Of a DNA stretch of 19,790 nucleotides, positions 1 through 7,136 are shown in pieces (within the stretch, counting starts at the first letter, position 1; the number at the start of each line of letters is the position of its first letter). The stretch is from assembly GCA_964560565.1 (NCBI GenBank), contig CAZLMF010000026.1:1-19790 (forward strand), written 5' to 3'. This DNA comes from CAZLMF01 sp964560565 (GTDB lineage: Bacteria; Bacillota; Clostridia; Oscillospirales; Ruminococcaceae). The translations under genes and the position numbers were made by a program. The notes under the pieces are model-generated. The model did not search any database. It saw only the letters and a program-made list of their open reading frames with translations, and was not told where the DNA came from.

Positions 1-186
1 AGCGATAGTCCGCTCACAAAAATTGAAATACATCGGTACAATATCCAAACAGATGAGTATTCCATATCCCCTAACTATCTTAAGGGTTATTACCCATCTA
101 TAGATGTTATTACAGTACTCGATGACGGTCGCATGCTTGTATCGTATAGTTATAATAGAGTTGATGGATATGCAATCCTTGAATAG
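1..186 (+). CDS. C-terminal fragment of an unidentified protein (start outside window)
   Basis: Frame 1 is open from the first base to a TAG stop at 184-186, giving the last 61 residues of a protein whose start lies upstream. It holds alternating hydrophobic and polar stretches and ends in a DDGRMLVSYSYNRVDGYAILE segment of short beta-strand character, which would suit the last blade of a beta-propeller or a similar beta-rich domain. That is only an impression; I do not recognise the family. A terminator hairpin follows 29 bases after the stop, which supports this being a real gene end. No function is proposed. Confidence 0.6.
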   Translation, partial: SDSPLTKIEIHRYNIQTDEYSISPNYLKGYYPSIDVITVLDDGRMLVSYSYNRVDGYAILE

Positions 187-212
187 TTACAACTTCATAT
201 CAATCATATTGT

Positions 213-256
213 ACCCCCGCTTATTGCGGGTGTGTTTCTTTCTTGTTTATTTTTCT
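213..256 (+). terminator. Intrinsic terminator of the upstream gene
   Basis: A 5-bp GC stem (CCCGC 216-220 with GCGGG 226-230) around a TTATT loop is followed by a T-rich run to about 256. The stem is short, but its GC content and the tail fit a rho-independent terminator. It separates the partial gene from the glyA promoter, which begins directly after it. Confidence 0.65.
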
Positions 257-257
257 C

Positions 258-286
258 TTGAAAATTCTATATAAAACGGGTATAAT
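258..286 (+). promoter_or_regulatory. Sigma-A promoter of glyA
   Basis: TTGAAA (258-263) and TATAAT (281-286) are separated by exactly 17 bp, close to the vegetative consensus. Transcription would start near 293, leaving a leader of only about 25 nt before the glyA start, too short for a riboswitch. Confidence 0.85.
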
Positions 287-317
287 AAAAATATTAACTT
301 CAAAAGGAGCTAGAAAT

Positions 318-1571
318 ATGTTTGATAACCTTATGGATACAATTGGCTTTGTTTCTCAGGCCGATCCGGAAGTCGGAGAGGCTATGGGCAAAGAGCTTGC
401 GCGCCAAAAGAGAAATCTTGAGCTTATCGCAAGCGAAAACTTAGTTTCACCGGCAGTAATGGCTGCAATGGGCACTGTACTTACCAATAAATATGCAGAG
501 GGCTTGCCTTCTAAGCGCTATTACGGCGGTTGTGAGTGCGTTGATATTGTTGAGAATATCGCTATTGAGCGAGCTAAGGAGCTTTTCGGAGCAGAGCATG
601 TAAACGTTCAGCCTCACTCAGGCGCTCAGGCTAACTTGGCAGTTTATTTTGCACTTCTTAACCCTGGCGATACAGTACTAGGAATGAACCTTGCTCATGG
701 TGGACATTTATCACATGGCTCACCTGTAAATATGTCGGGTAAATACTACAATTTTGTACCCTATGGCATTGATGATGACACTCATAGGATTGATTATGAT
801 AAGCTACAAAAGCTTGCAGAGGATAATAAGCCAAAGCTTATAGTCGCAGGCGCAAGTGCATATCCCCGTGCAATTGACTTTGAGCGTATAGGAGCTATTG
901 CAAAGTCAGTAGGCGCATACTTCATGGTTGATATGGCACATATTGCAGGGCTTGTGGCAGCAGGCTTGCATCAATCACCGGTTCCCTATGCCGATGTAGT
1001 TACCACGACTACTCATAAAACTCTAAGAGGCCCACGAGGCGGTATGATTATGTGCAAGCAGGAGCTTGCGGCACAAATCAACAAAGCTGTATTCCCTGGC
1101 ACACAGGGCGGCCCTCTAATGCACGTTATCGCTGCTAAGGCAGTTTGCTTTGGCGAGGCACTTCGTCCAGAGTTTAAGCAGTATCAAAAGCAGGTTGTCG
1201 AGAATACACAGGCACTTGCAAAGGCAATGGTCGCTAAGGGATTTAACTTGGTATCCGGCGGCTCGGACAACCACCTAATACTTGTAGATCTGCGCTCTGT
1301 TAATATCACGGGTAAGGAGCTTGAGCACCGCCTTGACGAGGTTTATATCACTGTCAACAAGAATGCTATCCCCAATGATCCTCAATCCCCATTTGTAACA
1401 AGCGGTATTCGCATGGGTGCGCCTGCTGTAACAAGCAGAGGACTTATGCCTGCTGACATGGAGGAAATTGCTGAGCTTGTATATCTTACGGCAACCGACT
1501 TTGAAGCAAGCGCTGATAGTATTCGCGCAAGAGTAAACGCAATTTGCGAAAAGTACCCTTTATACGAATAG
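318..1571 (+). CDS. glyA: Serine hydroxymethyltransferase
   Basis: PLP enzyme that interconverts serine and glycine with tetrahydrofolate and 5,10-methylenetetrahydrofolate, the main cytosolic source of one-carbon units. The 417-residue product has the family's usual length. Visible landmarks are the RNLELIASENLVS opening, the SKRYYGG segment and the PLP-lysine motif TTTTHKTLRGPRGG, in which K234 should form the Schiff base. The frame is open 75 bases further upstream, but ATG 318 is chosen because AAAGGAG lies just before it, the promoter at 258-286 would be inside any longer protein, and the family begins here. It is followed by rarA 21 bases later, probably on the same transcript. Confidence 0.97.
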   Translation: MFDNLMDTIGFVSQADPEVGEAMGKELARQKRNLELIASENLVSPAVMAAMGTVLTNKYAEGLPSKRYYGGCECVDIVENIAIERAKELFGAEHVNVQPHSGAQANLAVYFALLNPGDTVLGMNLAHGGHLSHGSPVNMSGKYYNFVPYGIDDDTHRIDYDKLQKLAEDNKPKLIVAGASAYPRAIDFERIGAIAKSVGAYFMVDMAHIAGLVAAGLHQSPVPYADVVTTTTHKTLRGPRGGMIMCKQELAAQINKAVFPGTQGGPLMHVIAAKAVCFGEALRPEFKQYQKQVVENTQALAKAMVAKGFNLVSGGSDNHLILVDLRSVNITGKELEHRLDEVYITVNKNAIPNDPQSPFVTSGIRMGAPAVTSRGLMPADMEEIAELVYLTATDFEASADSIRARVNAICEKYPLYE

Positions 1572-1592
1572 CCAAAATTAAGGAGCAAAATT

Positions 1593-2855
1593 ATGTCCTC
1601 ACCCCTTGCAGATAGAATACGCCCTTCAACCCTTGATGAGGTTGTGGGGCAAGCCCATATCCTTGGCGAGGGTAAGCCCTTGCGGCGAATAATTGAAAGC
1701 GGCAGAATACCAAATCTCATTTTTTACGGCTCGTCAGGCATCGGTAAAACCACAGTTGCGCGAATTATTGCAAGCCAGACGAATAAGAGAATGCACAAGC
1801 TTAACGGAACTTCCGCTTCCATTGCGGATATTAAGGCGGTAATTGGTGAGGTAGGCACTTTTGTAAGCAACAATGGAATTTTGCTGTACTTAGATGAAAT
1901 TCAATATCTTAATAAAAAGCAGCAGCAGAGCCTGCTTGAGTATATCGAAAACGGCGATATTACACTTATTGCCTCAACCACTGAAAATCCCTACTTCTAC
2001 ATTTACAACGCTATTCTCAGCCGTTCGACTGTATTTGAGTTTAAACCAGTGTCACCGAAGGAACTAGAGCCTGCCATAATGCGTGCCCTAGATATGCTAA
2101 GTGAGGAAATGGCTTGCGAGATTATCGCAGAGGATGGCGTAATTGAGCATATTTCCTTAGGGTGTGGAGGCGATGTCCGTAAAGCTATTAACGCCGCGGA
2201 GCTTTGTGTTCTTTCAAGTAAGGTAAAGGACACTGTAATCACTGTTTCGCTTAGTCTTGCAAAGGAGCTTACTCAGCGCTCTAATATGCGCTACGATAGG
2301 AATGGCGATGAACATTACGATATTTTATCCGCCCTCCAAAAGTCAATACGAGGCTCGGATGAAAACGCCGCACTTCACTACCTTGCACGCTTGCTTGAGG
2401 CAGGGGATATTATTTCAGCAGCAAGAAGGCTTCTTGTTATCGCTTGCGAGGATGTAGGGCTTGCTTACCCCAACGCAATTACAATAGTAAAAGCTTGCGT
2501 GGATAGCGCGTTTCAACTAGGGCTACCCGAGGCGCGTATTCCTCTTGCGCAAGCGACTGTCCTCCTTGCAACTGCGCCGAAGTCAAACAGTGCCTACGTA
2601 GCACTTGATGCAGCGTCAGCGGATATTCGTGCAGGTAAAACAGGTGAGATTCCACGCCATCTGCAAAATAAGCATTATGACGGTGAGGGAAATGAAGAAA
2701 TAGGGCAAAACTATCTTTACCCCCATGATTATCCCAATGCAATGGTGCAGCAGCAGTATTTGCCCAATGAAATAAAGAACAGGAAGTACTATCAGTTCGG
2801 CAAAAACAAAACCGAACAAGCGGCTCTTGCATATCGCAACAGCATAAAGAAATAA
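1593..2855 (+). CDS. rarA: Replication-associated recombination protein A (RarA/MgsA AAA+ ATPase)
   Basis: AAA+ ATPase of the RarA/MgsA/WRNIP1 family, related to clamp-loader subunits and RuvB, and thought to act on single-stranded DNA at stalled or damaged replication forks. The 420-residue product shows Walker A GSSGIGKT (46-53), Walker B LLYLDE (97-102) and a sensor-1 STTENPYF stretch soon after. The C-terminal half contains the family-specific tetramerisation region, including RHLQNKHYDGEGNE and a PHDYPNAMVQQQYLP stretch typical of the family. AAGGAG at 1580-1585 lies 7 bases before ATG 1593. The gap to glyA is 21 bases with no promoter or terminator, so cotranscription is likely. The pairing with glyA looks like simple co-location rather than a shared function. 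Confidence 0.95.
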   Translation: MSSPLADRIRPSTLDEVVGQAHILGEGKPLRRIIESGRIPNLIFYGSSGIGKTTVARIIASQTNKRMHKLNGTSASIADIKAVIGEVGTFVSNNGILLYLDEIQYLNKKQQQSLLEYIENGDITLIASTTENPYFYIYNAILSRSTVFEFKPVSPKELEPAIMRALDMLSEEMACEIIAEDGVIEHISLGCGGDVRKAINAAELCVLSSKVKDTVITVSLSLAKELTQRSNMRYDRNGDEHYDILSALQKSIRGSDENAALHYLARLLEAGDIISAARRLLVIACEDVGLAYPNAITIVKACVDSAFQLGLPEARIPLAQATVLLATAPKSNSAYVALDAASADIRAGKTGEIPRHLQNKHYDGEGNEEIGQNYLYPHDYPNAMVQQQYLPNEIKNRKYYQFGKNKTEQAALAYRNSIKK

Positions 2856-2858
2856 AAC

Positions 2859-2902
2859 AAGCCAAATTCCCGCCTTCCAATTGAAAAGTGGGAATTTGGC
2901 TT
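2859..2902. terminator. Shared hairpin between convergent rarA and S1-protein genes
   Basis: A perfect 11-bp stem (GCCAAATTCCC 2861-2871 with GGGAATTTGGC 2890-2900), extended by two A-T pairs, encloses an 18-nt loop. On the minus strand it is followed by TTGTTTTATT, a fair U-tract, so it should terminate the S1-protein gene well. On the plus strand it is followed only by TTATCTATG, so it should be a weaker terminator for rarA. Confidence 0.8.
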
Positions 2903-2941
2903 ATCTATGTAATCCAACGTACCTAAGTTTACGTACCTACT

Positions 2942-3865
2942 CTAAAACATAGTTTCAATTATTCTATCCGAATTTTCGCAGGAATACCTCCAGCAATCTA
3001 TATGTCCATAGCCGCAGTAATATTTTAGTTCCTTGTTTGGATAACGAGCATCAAAAACATCTACTATGACAAGCTTAATCTTCATTTTTTCGGGTATTAT
3101 TGCTTTTATGTAAACACTGCAATGCTGACCTACACGCACATTAGGCTTTGGTTCAGCAAGCCCGGCTAAATTCGGAGTAAGTTCAATAAAAATGCCATAA
3201 TCCTCAACTGAACGTACTATTCCTGCAACGGTTTCTCCGGTTGTAAAGCTTGAAGCATTTTCCTCCCACGAGCCAAGAAGCTCCTTGTGGGATAGGCATA
3301 TCCTGCCGCTTTCCTCAACAGACTTGACTACAACACGAATATCCTGTCCTGCGCTAAAACGGTCGCAAGGATGTGAAATTCTCGATACAGATATTGCATC
3401 GATGGGTATGAGGGAAGGAATGCCGCAGCCAATATCCACAAAGCTCCCAAACTGCTCAATATGAGTCACTCTAGCAGGTATAACATCCCCGGCAGATAGC
3501 TTGCTTATGTAGTTATTCATGCACTCTTGCTGCACTGCGCGTCTTGATAAAACCGCATACAGCTGTTTATTGCGATCATAAGCAAAGTCCGTTATCTTGA
3601 AGCAGACTGCCTTATTCACCCTTGATATTAAAGCAATATCACGAGTTGTTCCATCCTCAATACCGAGCGCTCCCTCACAGCGGGGGATTAGTCCGCGAAT
3701 ACTGCCAAGGTCGACAATGAGATTATGCTCATTGTCGCAAATAATGGTTCGTGCTTCTAGTATTTTGCCTGTTTGTGCGCATTCTTGAAGTGAGTAAATG
3801 GAACGCATAGCATTCCGATTATCTAATGTGTTGTAAAGCTGTCCCTCCGGTAAATACTTTAACAT
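2942..3865 (-). CDS. S1 RNA-binding repeat protein (ribosomal protein S1-like)
   Basis: A 307-residue protein built largely from S1-type OB-fold repeats, expected to bind RNA in the cytoplasm. The clearest repeats are about 124-197 (GDVIPARVTHIEQFGSFVDI, then SGRICLSHKELLGSW) and about 208-272 (GETVAGIVRSVEDYGIFIEL). A more divergent S1-like unit covers about 33-112 (VDLGSIRGLIPRCEG). Proteins of this size are often labelled ribosomal protein S1 homologue in Clostridia; no true S1 with four to six repeats is implied. The last 30 residues are rich in Cys, Tyr and Trp and match no S1 repeat. ATG 3865 is preceded on the minus strand by GGAAAGG about 11 bases upstream, a rather distant ribosome binding site. 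It is the only minus-strand gene in the window and is monocistronic. Confidence 0.85.
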   Translation of the reverse strand: MLKYLPEGQLYNTLDNRNAMRSIYSLQECAQTGKILEARTIICDNEHNLIVDLGSIRGLIPRCEGALGIEDGTTRDIALISRVNKAVCFKITDFAYDRNKQLYAVLSRRAVQQECMNNYISKLSAGDVIPARVTHIEQFGSFVDIGCGIPSLIPIDAISVSRISHPCDRFSAGQDIRVVVKSVEESGRICLSHKELLGSWEENASSFTTGETVAGIVRSVEDYGIFIELTPNLAGLAEPKPNVRVGQHCSVYIKAIIPEKMKIKLVIVDVFDARYPNKELKYYCGYGHIDCWRYSCENSDRIIETMF

Positions 3866-4040
3866 TCTTATTCCATGCCTTTCCGATTTTATGTGCTTTT
3901 TGCTACATAAAGTCTATCTAAATTATTAATTTGCCCAGCCTTTAGTAAAAAGGCATTTGTAATATTGTTGTATATATCTTTACCTTGGTAATACTTATGC
4001 TGACATGTTCTCTATTATGTTTTGAAACTATAAAAAACAT
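3866..4040. other. Divergent AT-rich intergenic region, S1-protein upstream side
   Basis: Promoter-bearing spacer between the minus-strand S1 gene and the plus-strand DUF951 operon. I find no convincing sigma-A promoter for the S1 gene. The only structure seen is a 6-bp hairpin, GCCTTT (3938-3943) with AAAGGC (3949-3954), which lacks a T-tract. No RNA gene or short coding gene can be supported. Confidence 0.4.
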
Positions 4041-4070
4041 TTGCCTTTTGGGGTAGTATGATGTTATAAT
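4041..4070 (+). promoter_or_regulatory. Sigma-A promoter of the DUF951-prfA operon
   Basis: TTGCCT (4041-4046) and a perfect TATAAT (4065-4070) are 18 bp apart. The -35 element is moderate. A start near 4077 would give a leader of about 150 nt before the DUF951 gene. Confidence 0.6.
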
Positions 4071-4110
4071 AATCAAGATATATATTGAGTATTGGATTGT
4101 TTGATTAATG

Positions 4111-4192
4111 AAGATCCTCCTGTAAAACCACAGGATATATAATATAATCGACGGAGAAATTAAACAGTCTCGAAATCCTTGATTTCGAGACT
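4111..4192 (+). promoter_or_regulatory. Two-hairpin 5' leader of the DUF951-prfA operon
   Basis: The first hairpin pairs CCTGT (4119-4123) with ACAGG (4130-4134), and can extend outwards with ATs and a bulge. The second is a perfect 12-bp stem, AGTCTCGAAATC (4166-4177) with GATTTCGAGACT (4181-4192), closed by a CTT loop. No immediate T-run follows the second stem (the nearest is ATTTTT about 9 bases on), so it is a poor intrinsic terminator. It may stabilise the transcript, serve as a processing site or bind a regulator. It does not match T-box or other riboswitch signatures that I know. Confidence 0.5.
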
Positions 4193-4228
4193 ATGTGCAT
4201 ATTTTTCGCATGAGCAAAGGGGAGCAAT

Positions 4229-4438
4229 ATGGACATAAGTGCAGGAGATATACTTATTTTGAAAAAGCCCCATCCCTGTGGTTGTAATGAATTTCTCGTA
4301 TTACGGTCTGGTATGGATTTTAAGCTTAGATGCACAGGCTGTTCAAGGGAGTTCATGTCACCGAGAGTAAAGGCAGAAAAAAGCGTAAAGAGCATAAAAA
4401 AGCGTATACGCAATAATGAGGAGATGCGAAATGATTGA
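4229..4438 (+). CDS. DUF951 family small zinc-ribbon-like protein
   Basis: A 69-residue protein of the DUF951 family, whose members are widespread in Firmicutes and have no established function known to me. It shows the typical GDILILKKPHPCGCNEFLVLRSG start and a second KLRCTGC motif. C17 and C19, with C35 and C38, could form a small zinc-binding site; metal binding is inference. The C-terminal 25 residues are Lys/Arg-rich, suggesting contact with nucleic acid or ribosomes. AAAGGGGAG before ATG 4229 is a strong ribosome binding site. It overlaps the start of prfA by 8 bases, so the two are probably translationally coupled. The family often sits beside translation or replication genes, as here. 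Confidence 0.85.
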   Translation: MDISAGDILILKKPHPCGCNEFLVLRSGMDFKLRCTGCSREFMSPRVKAEKSVKSIKKRIRNNEEMRND

Positions 4439-5504
4439 AAAGCTGCGGCAAATGTATGATAGATACGAGGACATCAATCAAAAACTAATGGACCCTAACG
4501 TTATCAATGATAATGAGCAGTATAAGCTACTGATGAAGGAACATAAAAATCTTACCCCGATTGTAGAAAAGTATCTAGAATATAAAAAAACCAAAGACAA
4601 TTTTGATGATGCTAAAACAACCCTTGATGAGGGTGGAATGGATAGGGATTTCAAGGAAATGGTTCAAGCTGAGTATGACGAAAATCGCGAACAGCTTGAG
4701 AAGATTAACGAGGAAATGAAGGTTTTGCTCTTGCCTCGGGACCCTAACGATGAGCGCAACGTTATCATTGAGATACGAGGAGGCGCAGGCGGCGATGAAG
4801 CCGCACTTTTTGCCGGTTCACTTATGAGAATGTACTCCATGTACGCCGAATCAAAACGTTGGAAGTTTGAGCTGCTTAACGCAAATGAAACAGGGCTTGG
4901 GGGCTACAAGGAAGTAAGCTTTAGCATCGAGGGTGAGAGCGCATACTCTCGCTTAAAGTACGAAAGTGGAGTTCACCGTGTTCAGCGTGTCCCAGAAACA
5001 GAAGCACAAGGACGTATCCACACCTCCACTGTTACCGTGGCAGTTTTACCTGAGGTAGAGGATGTTGAAGTTGAAATAAACCCTACTGAGTTACAGATTG
5101 ATACTTTCCGTGCAAGCGGCGCAGGTGGTCAGCACGTCAACAAGACCGAGTCTGCAATTCGTATCACTCACTTGCCGACAGGTGTTGTGGTTGAGTGTCA
5201 AGACGAACGTAGCCAGCATAAAAACCGCGACAAGGCAATGAAAATACTCCGCTCCAGACTATATGAGGCAAAACTTACTGAGCAAAATGAGAAAATTGCA
5301 TCTGAACGCAAAATCCAAGTTGGCACAGGTGACCGCTCCGAGCGTATTCGCACCTACAACTATCCACAGGGCAGGCTTACTGACCATCGCATAGGGCTTA
5401 CTATTTACCGCCTTGAAGGTATAATGAACGGCGACCTTGATGAGGTGTTTGAAGCTCTTGCACTTGCCGATCAAACAGCAAAGCTTTCGGGGCAAGCGGA
5501 ATAA
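4431..5504 (+). CDS. prfA: Peptide chain release factor 1
   Basis: Class I release factor that recognises UAA and UAG and triggers release of the finished peptide. The 357-residue product carries the codon-reading tripeptide in its PxT form (P188-E189-T190) and the universally conserved GGQ at 232-234 within SGAGGQHVNKTESAIR. The PxT motif marks it as RF1 rather than RF2, which has SPF. The frame opens 15 bases upstream at 4416, but ATG 4431 is chosen because GAGGAG lies 7 bases before it and MIEKL is the usual family start. It overlaps the DUF951 gene by 8 bases and tsaC by one (TAATG). The methyltransferase gene prmC, often next to prfA, is not here. Confidence 0.97.
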   Translation: MIEKLRQMYDRYEDINQKLMDPNVINDNEQYKLLMKEHKNLTPIVEKYLEYKKTKDNFDDAKTTLDEGGMDRDFKEMVQAEYDENREQLEKINEEMKVLLLPRDPNDERNVIIEIRGGAGGDEAALFAGSLMRMYSMYAESKRWKFELLNANETGLGGYKEVSFSIEGESAYSRLKYESGVHRVQRVPETEAQGRIHTSTVTVAVLPEVEDVEVEINPTELQIDTFRASGAGGQHVNKTESAIRITHLPTGVVVECQDERSQHKNRDKAMKILRSRLYEAKLTEQNEKIASERKIQVGTGDRSERIRTYNYPQGRLTDHRIGLTIYRLEGIMNGDLDEVFEALALADQTAKLSGQAE

Positions 5505-6514
5505 TGCAAACACAGTTACTTAGTGCAAGCGACTCCAGTATTGCCTATGCCGCAAAGCTTTTGAAAGCAGGAGAACTTGTAGCAATACCAACAGAAACGG
5601 TTTACGGACTTGCGTGTGACGCCACAAACCCCGAAGCTGTGGCAAAGATTTTCATCGCAAAGGGCAGACCGCAGGATAACCCCCTTATTGTCCATGTAAA
5701 CAGCATGGAGATGCTAAAGCCCCTTGTAAGGGAACTGCCCCAAGCAGCACTAAACCTTGCACAGCATTATTGGCCTGGACCTATGACTTTAGTTTTACCA
5801 AAGTCTAATGTTATCCCAAGCATAGTATCGGCAGGACTTGATACAGTGGCAATCCGCATGCCGTCCCATCCGATAGCGCTGCGAATAATAGAGGAGAGCG
5901 GCCTACCCCTTGCCGCCCCATCCGCAAACCTATCCTCACGTCCAAGTCCAACGCTTGCAAGCCATGTTATGGACGATATGCAGGGGAGAATCCCACTAAT
6001 TATCGATGCAGGCGCAAGCAAATACGGGCTTGAAAGCACAGTTATAAGCATACAGGGTGAAACTGCCCATATACTGCGCCCGGGTGCTGTTACCTACTCA
6101 CAGATTAGTGAACTTATCGACTCAGTTGATATTGATAATTCGGTGCTAAAGCCTTTTGAGGGCGGCACAGCCTCGTCACCAGGCATGAAATATAAGCACT
6201 ACACCCCAAAAGCAACGGTGATAATGGTAAAAGGCGATATTGAACGCTTCATAGAGTATACGGAAAGCAAAAAAAACGATAATGTTTACTGCTTGGTGTT
6301 TGATGCAGACAACGAGAAAATAAGTTTACCCCACTTAACTTTTGGGGATTCGCCTGAGGAGCAGGCAAATCAGCTTTTTAGCCGCTTGCGTGAGCTGGAT
6401 AAACTAGGAGCGCAAACAATATACGCACGCTGTCCGACACCTGAAGGTATAGGACTTGCAGTTTACAACAGGCTGATACGAGCAGCTGGATTTGAGGTGA
6501 TTGATCTTGAATGA
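5504..6514 (+). CDS. tsaC: Threonylcarbamoyl-AMP synthase, two-domain Sua5 type
   Basis: Makes threonylcarbamoyl-AMP from threonine, bicarbonate and ATP, the first step of t6A modification at position 37 of ANN-decoding tRNAs. The 336 residues cover an N-terminal YrdC/TsaC domain (about 10-200; PTETVYGL 29-36, KGRPQDNP 53-60, and a later SANLSSRPSPT) and a C-terminal Sua5 domain. The linker SSPGMKYKHYTPKA is the conserved Sua5 segment that covers the active site. Its length and linker make it the Sua5 form (ywlC in B. subtilis) rather than the short TsaC. ATG 5504 shares a base with the prfA stop, indicating coupling. It overlaps coaE by 8 bases. Confidence 0.95.
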   Translation: MQTQLLSASDSSIAYAAKLLKAGELVAIPTETVYGLACDATNPEAVAKIFIAKGRPQDNPLIVHVNSMEMLKPLVRELPQAALNLAQHYWPGPMTLVLPKSNVIPSIVSAGLDTVAIRMPSHPIALRIIEESGLPLAAPSANLSSRPSPTLASHVMDDMQGRIPLIIDAGASKYGLESTVISIQGETAHILRPGAVTYSQISELIDSVDIDNSVLKPFEGGTASSPGMKYKHYTPKATVIMVKGDIERFIEYTESKKNDNVYCLVFDADNEKISLPHLTFGDSPEEQANQLFSRLRELDKLGAQTIYARCPTPEGIGLAVYNRLIRAAGFEVIDLE

Positions 6515-7136
6515 GGTTAATGTAATAGGATTGACAGGTCCCACAGGCTCAGGAAAGTCAACAGTTTGCAAGGTGTTTGAGAATAAGGGTTTCTACATTA
6601 TCGATGCTGATATAATATCACGCGAAGTCGTTGAAAAGGGCAAGCCTTGCTTGGGTGAGCTTGCAAGGGAGTTCTCGCAGGATATATTAAATCCCGACAA
6701 AACCTTAAACCGCAAACAGCTTGCTGCAATTGTTTTCAACGATAAAGGTAAGCTTGAACGACTTGGACAGATAATATATCCATATATCACATACCAAATT
6801 ATCGAGCTTATAAAGGAGCTTTCCACTCAAGGTGTAAAGCTTGCGCTGCTTGATGCGCCGACATTGTTTGAAAGCAGGGCTGACGATTTATGCAAGCTTG
6901 TTGTTTGCGTAAATGCATCAAAACAGCAAAGGCTTGAGCGTATAATTAAGCGTGACGGTATAACACTAGAGCAGGCACATGAGCGCATGAATTCACAGGC
7001 AGACTTTGAATATTACTCAAGTCGCAGCGATATGATTATAGAGAATAGCGGTAGTCTTGCTGAGCTAATGGAAATGGCTGCACATACTGCAAGTAAGATT
7101 TGGGAGTTTTACAATGACAAAAACGGCACGACATAA
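6507..7136 (+). CDS. coaE: Dephospho-CoA kinase
   Basis: Catalyses the last step of coenzyme A synthesis, phosphorylating the 3'-hydroxyl of the dephospho-CoA ribose. The product is 209 residues, typical length, with P-loop GPTGSGKS at 11-18, the following DAD motif (IIDADIISREVV) and a lid region with RIIKRDGITLEQAHERMNSQ. The start is TTG: the frame has TTG codons at 6501 and 6507, and GAGGTG at 6494-6499 is 7 bases before 6507 but only 1 base before 6501, so 6507 is preferred. It overlaps the end of tsaC by 8 bases and the start of the transglycosylase gene by 23 bases. Confidence 0.93.
   Translation: MNEVNVIGLTGPTGSGKSTVCKVFENKGFYIIDADIISREVVEKGKPCLGELAREFSQDILNPDKTLNRKQLAAIVFNDKGKLERLGQIIYPYITYQIIELIKELSTQGVKLALLDAPTLFESRADDLCKLVVCVNASKQQRLERIIKRDGITLEQAHERMNSQADFEYYSSRSDMIIENSGSLAELMEMAAHTASKIWEFYNDKNGTT

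Noticed and set aside
1382..1720. Minus-strand frame spanning the glyA-rarA junction
   Set aside because: Antisense to both conserved genes and without similarity to a known protein.
4109..4126. Five-codon upstream ORF in the DUF951-prfA leader (MKILL)
   Set aside because: No Shine-Dalgarno sequence and no regulatory codon run; likely chance.
4077..4228. T-box or known riboswitch in the DUF951-prfA leader
   Set aside because: The T-box AGGGTGGNACCGCG core and a terminator with U-tract are both absent, and no other riboswitch core was recognised.
4105..4413. 102-codon minus-strand open frame opposite the leader and DUF951 gene
   Set aside because: It runs antisense to a recognised family protein and through a perfect palindrome; its product matches nothing and has no supporting start signal.
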